DNA from: Granulosicoccus sp965214025
Lineage (GTDB): Bacteria; Pseudomonadota; Gammaproteobacteria; Granulosicoccales; Granulosicoccaceae
Reading direction: 5' to 3'
Assembly: GCA_965214025.1 (NCBI GenBank)
Contig: CBDCAW010000057.1
Span: forward strand, 1-64,000
DNA length: 64,000 bases
A program made the translations under genes and the position numbers. The notes under the pieces are model-generated. The model made no database searches. It was given only the letters and a program-made list of their open reading frames with translations, and was not told the origin of the DNA. Of this stretch, positions 1-10,366 are shown piece after piece. The stretch's first letter is position 1. The number at the start of each line of letters is the position of its first letter.

Positions 1-8
1 GACAAACC

Positions 9-1483
9 CTAGCTGCGATCCGATTCGATACCGAGCATCTCCCACATGCCATCGATCCGCTGTTTCACGGCATCGTCCATGACGATCGGCGTACCCCACT
101 CGCGCTGAGTTTCACCGGGTAGCTTGTTGGTCGCATCCAGGCCCATCTTCGAGCCGAGCCCGGATACCGGTGAAGCAAAATCGAGATAATCGATCGGGGT
201 GTTATCCAGCAGCGTGGTATCACGCGTGGGGTCCATCCGGGTGGTGATCGCCCAGATCACGTCCTCCCATGAGCGCACGTCGACGTCGTCGTCCACCACG
301 ATCACGAATTTGGTGTACATGAACTGGCGCAGGAACGACCAGATACCCAGCATCACACGCTTCGCATGCCCAGGGTATTGCTTCTTCATACCGACGATCG
401 CCATGCGGTACGAGCACCCCTCCCGGTGGCAGGTAGAAATCGGTGATCTCGGGAAACTGCTTCTGCAGGATCGGCACGAACACCTCGTTCAGGGCCACCC
501 CGAGAATGGCCGGTTCGTCCGGCGGGCGACCCGTGTAGGTGGAATGGTAGATCGGATCGCTGCGATGTGTGACGCGCCTCGATCGTCATCACCGGAAATT
601 CGTCCACTTCATTGTAGTAACCGGTGTGATCACCGAAAGGCCCTTCGGGAGCCGTATCACCAGGCTTGATGTATCCTTCGAGCACGAACTCGGCCGAGGC
701 CGGCACCTGCAGGTCCGCAAGCGTCGTGTTGGCCAGCAGCGTTCGTTCACCGCGCAGAAGGCCAGCAAAGGCATGTTCCGACAAGGTGTCCGGTACTGGC
801 GTCACCGCCGCGAGAATCGTGGCAGGGTCTGCGCCGAGCACCACGGCAATCGGGAAAGGCTCGCCCGGGTGCGTCTGTTGCCATTCACGGAAGTCCAGTG
901 CACCGCCGCGATGGCTGAGCCAGCGCATGATCACCCGATTCGGGCCGATCACCTGTTGCCGGTAGATGCCCATGTTCTGACGCTTCTTGTGCGGCCCCCG
1001 CGTGATGACCAACCCCCAGGTAATCAAGGGGCCGGCATCTCCGGGCCAGCAGGTCTGAACCGGAAGACGGGCCAGGTCGACCTCATCCCAGGTATGCTGC
1101 TGGCAAGCCGGCGAACGGGTGGTCTTGGGTGCCATGTCGAGCACCTTCTTGAAGATCGGCAAAGTCTTCCAGGCATCTTTCAGGCCCTTGGGCGGATCGG
1201 GCTCCTTGAGAAATGCAAGCAGCTTGCCCACCTCGCGCAAGGCCTCGACGGAATCCTCGCCCATTCCCATCGCCACGCGTTCGGGTGTACCGAACAGGTT
1301 GCCAAGCAAGGGAATGGAGGATCCGCGCGGATTCTCGAACAGCAAGGCTGGCCCTCCTGCCCGAAGCGTGCGGTCGCAGATCTCGGTGATTTCCAGGTTC
1401 GGATCGACCTCGGCACTGATGCGCTTGAGTTCACCGCGCGATTCGAGGGCCGCGACGAATTCGCGAAGGTCTGCGTAACGCAT
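9..1483 (-). pseudogene. ubiD: UbiD 3-octaprenyl-4-hydroxybenzoate carboxy-lyase, interrupted by two frameshifts
   Basis: UbiD decarboxylates the polyprenyl-hydroxybenzoate intermediate of ubiquinone synthesis using prenylated FMN made by UbiX. The N-terminal part (MRYADLREFVAALESRGELK, then LGNLFGTPERVAMGMG) reads in one frame from 1483. Near 570 the family sequence (IYHSTYTGRPPDEPAILG, ALNEVFVPILQKQFPEITDF) moves to a second frame. Near 420 an extra G in a G-rich stretch moves it to a third frame, which carries KKQYPGHAKR, VIVVDDDVDVR and SPVSGLGSKMGLDATNK to a stop at 9-11. The joined length, about 490 codons, is normal for UbiD and every expected block is present. Two indels within 150 bp of an otherwise intact gene suggest sequencing error as much as real decay. 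The gene lies downstream of gyrB and the M3 peptidase on the same strand. Confidence 0.85.
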
Positions 1484-1512
1484 GGTGTCGGGTTCGGTTC
1501 GAAGTTGATCGA

Positions 1513-3603
1513 TCAGGCGGCCAGCCCGCTATGACGCAGCAGGGCAGAGACTTCCGGCGCACGCCCGCGAAACGCCTCGAACGACTCCATCGCGGGGCGC
1601 GAGCCACCCTGTTCGAGCACCTGTTCGAGAAAATCCTGGCCGGCGGCTGCGTTGAAGATACCCTCTTCCTCGAAGCGGCTGAATGCATCGGCTGACAGTA
1701 CTTCGGCCCATTTGTAACTGAAATAGCCCGCACTGTACCCGCCCGCGAATATATGTGAGAAACCATGCTGGAAGCGATTCCAGTCTGGTATGGGCACCAC
1801 GGCTACCTGCTTGCGCACCTCATCCAACGTTGCCTGAACCGGCGCTGCCGCATCGGGTGTGGAGCCAGAATGAATGCGCATGTCGAATAGAGAGAACTCG
1901 AGTTGACGCACCAGCTGCATCGCTGACTGGAAGTTTCGCGCCCCTCGCAGGCGCTCGAGCAGATCGTCGGGCAAACGTTCACCGCTCTGGTAATGCTCAC
2001 TTATCATGTCGAGCGATTCGCGCTCCCAACACCAATTCTCAAGGAACTGGCTGGGTAACTCGACGGCATCCCATTCCACACCGTTGATGCCCGAAACCCC
2101 GGCGACATCCACACGCGTCAGCATGTGATGCAAGCCGTGCCCGAACTCGTGAAACAGGGTAGTGACTTCCTGGTGCGTCAGCAGCGCCGGATCGTCGCCT
2201 ACCGGTGGGGTCAGATTGCAGGTAAGCCAGGCAATCGGTAATTGCAAGGACGACCCCTCGCTGGCATCTGTTCCCGGGCCTGCGGTTGAAGCCGTTTGCG
2301 AAGCCACTTTCGAAGCTGTGCGCTGCCGTGTGGCGCACACCCCCATCCAGGCACCACCGCGCTTGTTCTCGCGAGCGTAGGTGTCCAGATAGAATTCGCC
2401 ACGCCGCTCGCCTGCCCCGTCGGTGATTGCATAGCAGACTACGTCGGGGTGATACACCTCCACGTCCGGCACTATCTCGATGGTCATGCCGAACAGCTTG
2501 CCGATCACGTTGAACATGCCCGGGATCGCCTTGGTGGCAGGAAAATAGGGCTTCAGATCCTCGTCCGAGAGGGCATGCCGCTGCTGCTTCAACTTGTCGC
2601 TGACATAGGCAACATCCCAGGCCTCCAGGGTCTGCATACCCAGCGACTCGCGTGCAAAGCTTGCAAGCTCTTCGAATTCGGCCCGTGCCGACGGAACCGC
2701 ACGATCGGCCAGATCGCTCAGGAACGCGACCACCTCATCCGGACCACTGACCATCTTTCGTACCATCGACAACTCGGCGTAGCTGGCATAACCGAGCAGT
2801 ACCGCCTTCTCCGCTTTCAATCGAAGCATCTCATCGATCAACGGACCGTTGTCGAACTGCCCGGCATGCGGCCCCTGGTCGGAGGCTCGTGTGCAGAAAG
2901 AGGTGTAGAGCTCCTTCCTCAGTTCTTGGTCGTCTGCGAACATCATCACCGCCAGATAGGTGGGTGCTTCCAGGTTCAGCAGGTAGCCATCGATTCCCTT
3001 CGCTTCGGCACGCTGGCGAGCAGCCGCTATGGCCGATACGGGCATGCCGGCCAGGGAATCTTCGTCATCGACTCGGCGCTCCCAGGCCTTGGTGGCATCG
3101 AGGACATGATCGGAGAACACGTTGGAAAGCTCGCTGAGCCTGGCTTCGATCTCGCCAAAGCGCTTCTTCCCTTCATCGGCCAACGACACCCCACCCAGTT
3201 CGAAATCCCGCAGATCGTTGTCGACGGCTGTCTGCTGAGCCTTCGTCAGCTTGCTGAAATCGGCACTGTCGCGCAGCTTTTGCGTGTTCGCCTGCAATGC
3301 TGTGTGCTGGCCGAGTTCGGTGTAGTAGGCACTGAACTTCGGCAGGCACCGCTTGTAGACGTCGCGCAGCTCATCGGTGTTCATCACGCTGTGAAGGTGG
3401 CTGATCGGTGACCAGAACAGATCGAGTGCGTTGTGGGCTTCCTCCTGAGGTTGCATCACATTGCTCCAACTTGCCGGCCGGGCGTCAGCGGCTGCTGTCA
3501 GCGTCTCGCGGCAATGCGCCAGGTGGCGATCCAGCTCAGCCTCGATCTGAAGCAGGTCGATTCGGCTGAACGCGGGGCGTGGAATGATCGGCTGATCTGT
3601 CAT
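1513..3603 (-). CDS. prlC: Oligopeptidase A, M3-family zinc metallopeptidase
   Basis: This cytoplasmic zinc endopeptidase degrades oligopeptides and cleaved signal peptides. The 696-residue product has the M3 signature HEFGHGLHH, whose two His are zinc ligands and whose Glu is catalytic. The following GVSGINGVEWDAVELPSQ supplies the downstream Glu ligand region. FSHIFAGGYSAGYFSYKWAE near the C-terminus is the usual M3 substrate-binding segment. Length matches the roughly 680-residue OpdA/PrlC family. A Ser/Thr/Ala-rich stretch around residue 430 (QRTASKVASQTASTAGPG) looks like a lineage-specific loop before the conserved AWLTCNLTPP strand. It starts 144 bp downstream of gyrB and ends 29 bp before ubiD, so it may share their transcript. 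Confidence 0.93.
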   Translation of the reverse strand: MTDQPIIPRPAFSRIDLLQIEAELDRHLAHCRETLTAAADARPASWSNVMQPQEEAHNALDLFWSPISHLHSVMNTDELRDVYKRCLPKFSAYYTELGQHTALQANTQKLRDSADFSKLTKAQQTAVDNDLRDFELGGVSLADEGKKRFGEIEARLSELSNVFSDHVLDATKAWERRVDDEDSLAGMPVSAIAAARQRAEAKGIDGYLLNLEAPTYLAVMMFADDQELRKELYTSFCTRASDQGPHAGQFDNGPLIDEMLRLKAEKAVLLGYASYAELSMVRKMVSGPDEVVAFLSDLADRAVPSARAEFEELASFARESLGMQTLEAWDVAYVSDKLKQQRHALSDEDLKPYFPATKAIPGMFNVIGKLFGMTIEIVPDVEVYHPDVVCYAITDGAGERRGEFYLDTYARENKRGGAWMGVCATRQRTASKVASQTASTAGPGTDASEGSSLQLPIAWLTCNLTPPVGDDPALLTHQEVTTLFHEFGHGLHHMLTRVDVAGVSGINGVEWDAVELPSQFLENWCWERESLDMISEHYQSGERLPDDLLERLRGARNFQSAMQLVRQLEFSLFDMRIHSGSTPDAAAPVQATLDEVRKQVAVVPIPDWNRFQHGFSHIFAGGYSAGYFSYKWAEVLSADAFSRFEEEGIFNAAAGQDFLEQVLEQGGSRPAMESFEAFRGRAPEVSALLRHSGLAA

Positions 3604-3747
3604 CAGGCGGCTAGTCCTTGAACATTGAAATGAGGTGGCGAGTGCACCATCCGCCTCCCCTGAAGGTCAACTCTTTCCGACGATCCGGAGATCAGCGAAC
3701 TTCAGAGTCCAGGACTTCGACAGGGGGGGGGGCAGGGCTGCCCGCCT

Positions 3748-6162
3748 CTAGACATCAAGGTTCGATACGGACAATGCGTTGCGCTCGATGAACTCCCGAC
3801 GGGGTTCCACATGGTCTCCCATCAAGGTATCGAACACTTCGTCCGCCACGATCGCATCCTCGATACTGACCTGCAGCATGCGCCGGGATTCCGGATTCAT
3901 CGTGGTTTCCCAGAGCTGTTCGGGGTTCATCTCCCCCAGACCCTTGTAGCGCTGAATCCCCAGACCCCGCTTCGACTCGCCGATGAGCCAGTCCATGACT
4001 TCCTTGAAATTGGTTACGGCCTGTTCCTTCTCACCGCGCACCACTACCGCACCTTCGCCCAGCATGCCATCGAGCTTCAACGCCAGCGCCGACAGGGCAC
4101 TGTAATCCGGTGACTGGAAGAAGCCCGGATCGAGCGTGACGACATGCTCGTTGCCATAAACACGTCGGATCAGCTTCAGGGTATGCAGGCCCCCTTCCTC
4201 CTCGCCGGTTTCGAACCAATACCGACTCAGCGCGCTCAGGTTGCGGTTGAGTTCGACAAGCAACGCCTCGCCCAGCCGGCTTACCGCATCTACATCGCGA
4301 ATGTCGTCACCTACAAGTGGCCTGATGTTGAGCAAGGCCTCGAGAATGTCGCGATTCACCTTGCGCTCCATGCGGGCGAACTGCAGGGTCACGCGCGTGT
4401 ATTCCTGAGCAAGCGCCGACAGCGCAGAATCGCTGATTGCCGGTGCGCCTGTAACGACATACAGCTTTGCCTTTTCGAGCGCCAAATGCAACAGGTACGC
4501 ACTCAGCTCGGCCTCATCCTTGACGTATTGTTCCTGCTTGCCTTTCTTGACCTTGTACAGCGGTGGCTGAGCGATATAGATATGGCCACGTGCAATCAGC
4601 TCGGGCATTTGCCGGTAGAAGAACGTGAGCAGCAAAGTTCGGATGTGCGAACCGTCGACGTCTGCATCGGTCATGATCACGATGTAGTGGTAACGTAGCT
4701 TGTCCGGATCGAATTCATCCCGACCGATGCCGCAACCCAGCGCCGTGATCAGTGTGCCTACCTCGGCAGACTGGAGCATCTTGTCGAACCGAGCCTTCTC
4801 GACGTTGAGTATCTTGCCTTTCAACGGCAGGATCGCCTGGCGGCGGCGGTCGCGCCCCTGCTTCGCCGAGCCCCCGGCCGAGTCGCCCTCCACGAGGTAG
4901 ATCTCGGACTTGGACGGGTCGCGCTCCTGGCAATCGGCAAGCTTCCCGGGCAGGCCGGCGATATCCAGCGCACCCTTGCGCCGCGTCATCTCGCGGGCCT
5001 TGCGAGCCGCCTCGCGTGCTCTCGCTGCATCCACGATCTTCGCCGTGATGTCCCGTGCCTCGTTCGGGTTCTCCTGCAGGAAGTCGTGCATGAACTCGCC
5101 CAGGACCGACTCCACGCAGCCCTTCACTTCCGAGGACACGAGTTTGTCTTTGGTCTGCGAAGAGAACTTCGGATCAGGAACCTTCACAGACAGTACCGCT
5201 GTCAGACCTTCACGTGCGTCGTCTCCACTGGTCTGAACCTTGGCCTTGGCCGAGGTGCCGTTGGCTTCCATGTACTGGTTGAGCGTTCGCGTCATCGCTG
5301 AACGAAAGCCTGCCAGGTGCGTTCCACCATCCCGCTGCGGAATGTTGTTCGTGAAACAGTAGATGCTCTCCTGGTAGGTGTCCGTCCATTGCAAGGCCAC
5401 TTCGACAGCGACGTCGTCTTTCGTACCCAGCGTATGCAGCACGATCTGATGGATCGGTGTTTTCTTGCGATTGAGGTGTTCGACGAACGCACGGATGCCA
5501 CCCTCGTACTGGAATGTGTCGGTCGCGTCGGTGCGCTCGTCGGCCAGCACGATTCTCACGCCACTGTTCAGGAAGGACAGTTCGCGGAGCCGCTTCGCCA
5601 GTGTTTCGTAGACGAACTCGATATTGGTGAACGTGTTCCCACTGGGCTTGAAGTGGATGGTGGTACCGCTGGTATCCGTGGTACCGATGATCTTCAGGTC
5701 GGACACCGGCTTGCTGTCGGCGTAATCCTGCTCATGGATATTGCCGTCGCGGTGTATGGTCAGCTTCAGCCATTCACTGAGCGCATTGACGACTGATACG
5801 CCCACACCGTGCAAACCGCCGGAGACCTTGTAGGAGTTATCGTCGAATTTTCCACCCGCATGCAGCACCGTCATGATGACTTCCGCTGCGGAGATGCCTT
5901 CTTCCGCGTGTATGTCTACCGGTATACCGCGCCCGTCATCGGTGACGCTGACAGATTCATCGCGATGAATCGTGACGGTGATGGCACTGCAGTGACCTGC
6001 CAAGGCTTCGTCGATGGCGTTATCGACCACCTCGAAGACCATGTGATGCAGACCGGTGCCGTCATCGGTATCACCGATGTACATGCCAGGCCGCTTGCGC
6101 ACCGCATCCAGCCCTTTGAGGACTTTGATATTGGTAGAGTCGTAACTCTGATTGTCTGTCAT
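3748..6162 (-). CDS. gyrB: DNA gyrase subunit B
   Basis: The ATPase subunit of DNA gyrase introduces negative supercoils with GyrA. The 804-residue product equals the length of the E. coli protein. The GHKL ATPase domain is visible at the N-terminus (RKRPGMYIGDTDDGTGLHHM, DNAIDEALAG, TDDGRGIPV, GGLHGVG). The TOPRIM domain follows near residue 420 (LVEGDSAGGSAKQGRDR, PLKGKILNVEKA, DADVDGSHIRTLLLTFF), with the long gammaproteobacterial insertion, and the GyrA-binding tail contains QRYKGLGEMNPEQLWETTM. In most relatives recF lies directly upstream; here 7.3 kb separates the two genes, most of it the parS array. No frameshift or missing catalytic residue is visible. Confidence 0.98.
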   Translation of the reverse strand: MTDNQSYDSTNIKVLKGLDAVRKRPGMYIGDTDDGTGLHHMVFEVVDNAIDEALAGHCSAITVTIHRDESVSVTDDGRGIPVDIHAEEGISAAEVIMTVLHAGGKFDDNSYKVSGGLHGVGVSVVNALSEWLKLTIHRDGNIHEQDYADSKPVSDLKIIGTTDTSGTTIHFKPSGNTFTNIEFVYETLAKRLRELSFLNSGVRIVLADERTDATDTFQYEGGIRAFVEHLNRKKTPIHQIVLHTLGTKDDVAVEVALQWTDTYQESIYCFTNNIPQRDGGTHLAGFRSAMTRTLNQYMEANGTSAKAKVQTSGDDAREGLTAVLSVKVPDPKFSSQTKDKLVSSEVKGCVESVLGEFMHDFLQENPNEARDITAKIVDAARAREAARKAREMTRRKGALDIAGLPGKLADCQERDPSKSEIYLVEGDSAGGSAKQGRDRRRQAILPLKGKILNVEKARFDKMLQSAEVGTLITALGCGIGRDEFDPDKLRYHYIVIMTDADVDGSHIRTLLLTFFYRQMPELIARGHIYIAQPPLYKVKKGKQEQYVKDEAELSAYLLHLALEKAKLYVVTGAPAISDSALSALAQEYTRVTLQFARMERKVNRDILEALLNIRPLVGDDIRDVDAVSRLGEALLVELNRNLSALSRYWFETGEEEGGLHTLKLIRRVYGNEHVVTLDPGFFQSPDYSALSALALKLDGMLGEGAVVVRGEKEQAVTNFKEVMDWLIGESKRGLGIQRYKGLGEMNPEQLWETTMNPESRRMLQVSIEDAIVADEVFDTLMGDHVEPRREFIERNALSVSNLDV

Positions 6163-6191
6163 ATCACGTGTTCAGCCGCCTTAACCCGGCA

Positions 6192-6233
6192 ATTGTACAG
6201 CGTTTGCTAAACCCCCGTGTTCCACGTGGAACG
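6192..6233 (-). promoter_or_regulatory. Candidate gyrB promoter overlapped by a parS-like site
   Basis: Reading leftward, TACAAT (plus strand 6192-6197) sits 30 bp before the gyrB start and resembles a -10 box. No good -35 is visible, and the expected -35 position (about 6215-6220) touches TGTTCCACGTGGAACG at 6218-6233. That site differs from the array consensus only in its last base. If both elements are real, ParB bound here could affect gyrB transcription. The promoter call is weak; the parS-like site is clear. Confidence 0.35.
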
Positions 6234-6625
6234 CCCCGGAAGCACGCTCGTTCAGGCTCGAGCGCCATGCGATTCCCGTGTGCGTGAAGCGTTCAAAACT
6301 ACCTGATCATCCGTATGCGACAGGTAGCAACTCATGGTCCATCTCCCGATCTGTGACTGCCTGCCGACGAGATCCCGCTGCGGCACTTGTTTGTTCCGCG
6401 TGGAGCTTCACGAAAACCTGGCCACTCGGCACCCGTTGCAAGTCACCTGTACCTGTGGTTAATTTTTCCCAATTTCTATCTCGCAACGGCGAATGGGTAA
6501 CGTCAATGACTTAAATAGAGATGATTGAACACTCATGAATTAAGAATGATAATTAGAATGATACTCATTTGTAATCAGGTATTAAAATGTCGATCAAATC
6601 ACAGGGCCTCCACTTATAGCGACGA
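6234..6625. other. Non-coding lead-in between the gyrB-proximal parS-like site and the array
   Basis: No credible gene is present. One decayed array copy (TGTTCCGCGTGGAGCT) lies at 6392-6407. The right half is AT-rich compared with its surroundings. At about 6545-6570 it contains GATAAT/GATACT-type hexamers in a row, loosely like a Fur-box arrangement, but no gene follows it. Confidence 0.5.
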
Positions 6626-8173
6626 TGTTCCACGTGGAACATCAGCTGAATTCAATCCGTGGAAACTCGGTGCTGTACCAGGAATATTCCAGGTAGAACG
6701 TTCACGATTTAGGTCGCCGGATACCACGTACCGCTTGCTGATGTTCCACGTGGAACATCCTGGTTGCTTGATCCAGTAAACCGGGTGGCTACCAAATGAC
6801 GTTCCACTAGTGCGACCGATGTTCCACGTGGAACAATTCGAATACTGCGACAGTAGAACTTGATGTTTATCTCGGCTGCGCTCCATGGTAGGCAGTTGAG
6901 ATGCCGTTCCCACGACTTGCATGCTGCACGCCTATGTTCCACGTGGAACATAGCAACTAGTCGATAGGCGATTCGCGACGTCATCGCTTGATGTTCCACG
7001 TGGAACATTTAGCGCCAGGAATGGTGAGAACCCGGCCTCGTGGAATCGATGTTCCACGTGGAACATCCTGAAGTCACGACCCTAGTAGCCTGGACATTTC
7101 TCTACAGATGTTCATTTCCGGTTACCTCGTCGGTTCGAAGGAGCACAGTGGACTACCACTGGCAGTATGTTCCACGTGGAACATGGCAACGACTTGGTTA
7201 AGTAAGCCAGGCAGGCGTCTCCAAATCTTTCATGTAGGGCGCGTTGAGCTGTTGATCAAGGAGGCCCGATGCGGTCTCTATAGTCGCGGTTCTTCCTGGC
7301 TATGTTCCACGTGGAACATTCCTGCCGGCTAATCAAATGAGTTGCAACGTTGGATGCCGATGTTCCACGTGGAACATTGTGCTCATGGTTGATCGTGCCG
7401 AACCGATTGCTACCTGCGGATGTTCCACGTGGAACATCCGCACGCGATAGGTCACGCAGAACCAATTGCTAACTACAGATGTTCCACGTGGAACATGACG
7501 AGCTCTTGCTTGTAAAGGCCCGGGGTGAAGGATGTTCCACGTGGAACATTCTGCGCACTGGGTGTGGAAACTCGGCGCCGCCGAACAACGTTCCACGTGG
7601 AACATCACGAACTCTTGTTTTGTGGGGGCCTGATTAGTGGGATGTTCCACGTGGAACATTTTTCGGCTCGACCGCAAGAGTCATACGACTAGCCGAAATT
7701 GTTCCACGTGGAACATAGCCATCAGTCTATCGAGCGAGTTGCATCGTTGGATGCTGATGTTCCACGTGGAACATCTCGCGTGTTGCTCACGCAGAAACAG
7801 GCGCTGCCTACCAATGTTCCACGTGGAACATAGTCGCCAGTCAATCAAACGAGTTGCATCGTTGGATGCTGATGTTCCACGTGGAACATTCTGCACATAC
7901 GAGGGGGAAACATGGTGACATCGAACAACGTTCGATATCGAACATTGCGGAGTGTCGATCGAATGAGTTGCATCGTTAGGCACAGATGTTCCACAAGGAA
8001 CATTTCGTATCCAAACGATTGCGCTGAACCGGTCGTTGCCTGCAGATGTTCCACGTGGAACATCACGAACTCTCGTTTGTAGAGGCCTGGCTGGAAGGAT
8101 GTTCCACGTGGAACATTCCGCACATGGGAGACGGAAACACGATGACGTCAAACAACGTCCCTCGTAGAACCGT

Positions 8174-8288
8174 TTGAACATTGGGTCGCGGAAACCGGAC
8201 AACACCCCAACTGTCTTACTATGCCCCGCGATGTTCACGGAAGAGCACCTGCGAAGGCCAGCTTCGAGATCAGCCTGCTATCCGTCAA
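8174..8288. repeat. Long 115-bp spacer element in the parS array, copy 1
   Basis: A long spacer containing ACACCCCAACTGT and TTCGAGATCA, found four times in the array. Its middle holds a decayed palindrome (TGTTCACGGAAGAGCA, 8232), so it is probably two ordinary units that lost the site between them and were then amplified together. Confidence 0.75.
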
Positions 8289-8700
8289 TGTTCCACGTGG
8301 AACATCTCGCTTGTTGCTCACGCAGAACCAGGCGCTACCTACTAATGTTCCACGTGGAACATAGCCGCCAGTCAATCAAACGAGTTGCACCCTTGGATGC
8401 CGATGTTCCACGTGGAACACCCCTCGCACTGTCAATCGCACAGAACCAAACGCTACCCGTCGATGTTCCACGTGGAACATCACGAACTATCACTCGTAGA
8501 AGCCAAGCTGGTGAAATGTTCCACGTGGAACATCCAGCGGTGCGACCGCAAGAGTCACACGGCCAGCCGGAATTGTTCCCTGTGGAACATCGCGGCGGGT
8601 AGATCGCATGAGCTACATCGTTAGGCGCAGATGTTCCACTTGGAATATCCCATACACGGAGTGCGGAAACATGGTGCCGTCAAACAACGTTCCACGTGGA

Positions 8701-9386
8701 ACGTCCGTACGCGGTAGGTCACATAGAACCAATCGCTACCTACAGATGTTCCACGTGGAACATCACGAGCGCTTGTATGCAGAGGCCTGGCTGGAAGGAT
8801 GTTCCACGTGGAACATTCTGCGCACCGGATGTGGAAACTCGGCGCCGCCGAACAACGTTCCACGTGGAACATCTCGCTTGTTGCTCACGCAGAACCAGGC
8901 GCTGCCTACTAATGTTCCACGTGGAACATAGCCGCCAGTCAATCAAACGAGTTGCATCGTTGGATGCTGATGTTCCAAGTGGAACATAGTGTCCGGTCAA
9001 TCGAATGAGTTGTATCGTTAGATGCGGATGTTCCACGTGGAACATCTCGCACCCGATTGATCGCGCTGAACCGATCGCCACTTGCGGATTTTATGTGAAA
9101 CATCCCTCGCACTGTAAAGCCCGCAGAACCTATCGCTACCTACCGATGTTCCACGTGGAACATTTCGCACATCGGATGTGGGAACCCGGCGGCGTCTAAC
9201 AACGTTCCGCGTGGAACATCTCGGACTCTCGTTCGTAGAAGCCCGGCTGGTGGAATGTTCCACGTGGAACATTCTGCGGCTCGACCGCAAGAGTCATACG
9301 ACTAGCCGGAGTTGTTCCACATGGAGCACAGCCGTTAGTCAATCGAGCGAGTTGCAGCGTTAGGCTCAGATGTTCCACGTGGAACA
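8701..9386. repeat. Segmental duplication within the parS array, copy 1
   Basis: This block of twelve site positions aligns nearly base for base with 9684-10366, about 973-983 bp downstream. It includes the shared CAAGTG variant (8971 and 9944), the decayed site in the TTTTATGTGAAACA context (9087 and 10061) and the CACATGGAGCA variant (9313 and 10287). Shared variants show the block was copied as a unit. Confidence 0.85.
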
Positions 9387-9683
9387 TTCCGCATCCAATC
9401 GATCGCGCTGAACCGATCGTAGCTTGCGGATGTTCCACGTGGAACACCCTTCGCATGGTAGATCACGGAGAACCAATCGCTACCTGCCGATGTTCCACGT
9501 GGAACATTCGGCATCCAATCGATCGCGCTGAACCGATCGTAGCTCGCGGATGTTCCACGTGGAACATCCCTGGCACGGTAAATCACGAAGAGCCAATCGC
9601 TCCCTGCCGATGTTCCACGTGGAACATTCGGCATCCAATCGATCACACTGAACCGATCGTTGCTTGCAGATGTTCCACGTGGA

Positions 9684-10366
9684 ACATCCCTATGCGGTAG
9701 GTCACGCAGAACAAATCGCTACCTACATATGTTCCACGTGGAACATCACGAGCGCTTGTATGCAGAGGCCTGGCTGGGAGGATGTTCCACGTGGCACCGG
9801 ATGTGGAAACTCGGCGCCGCCGGAACAACGTTCCACGTGGAACATCTCGCTTGTTGCTCACGCAGAACCAGGCGCTGCCTACCAATGTTCCACGTGGAAC
9901 ATAGCCGCCAGTCAATCAAACGAGTTGCATCGTTGGATGCTGATGTTCCAAGTGGAACATAGTGTCCGGTCAATCGAATGAGTTGTATCGTTAGATGCGG
10001 ATGTTCCACGTGGAACATCTCGCACCCGATTGATCGCGCTGAACCGATCGCCACTTGCGGATTTTTATGTGAAACATCCCTCGCACTGCAAAGCCCGCAG
10101 AACCTATCGCTACCTACCGATGTTCCACGTGGAACATTCCGCACATCGGATGTGGGAACCCGGCGCCGTCGAACAACGTTCCGCATGGAACATCTCGGAC
10201 AATCGTTCGTAGAAGCCCGGCTGGTGGAATGTTCCACGTGGAACATTCTGCGGCTCGACCGCAAGAGTTATACGACTAGCCGGAGTTGTTCCACATGGAG
10301 CATAGCCGTCAGTCAATTGAGCGAGTTGCATCGTTAGGCTACGCTGAAGATGTTCCACATGGAACA
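9684..10366. repeat. Segmental duplication within the parS array, copy 2
   Basis: Second copy of the block at 8701-9386. It differs by scattered substitutions and by an 11-bp loss at 9783-9798 that fuses a broken parS copy (TGTTCCACGTGGCACC) to the next spacer. Two-site modules of 120 bp flank the copies on their right side (9371-9686 and 10411-10606). Confidence 0.85.

Noticed and set aside
569..1534. Plus-strand 321-codon frame opposite ubiD
   Set aside because: It is antisense to clearly recognisable UbiD sequence and has no family-like segments.
2296..3411. Plus-strand 371-codon frame opposite the M3 peptidase
   Set aside because: A shadow of the peptidase gene in GC-rich DNA; the sense strand carries HEFGH and full-length homology.
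3722..3745. Terminator after gyrB formed by the G-run and GGGCAG/CTGCCC hairpin
   Set aside because: The hairpin is short and is followed by a C-run, not a U-run, on the gyrB transcript, so I could not support it.
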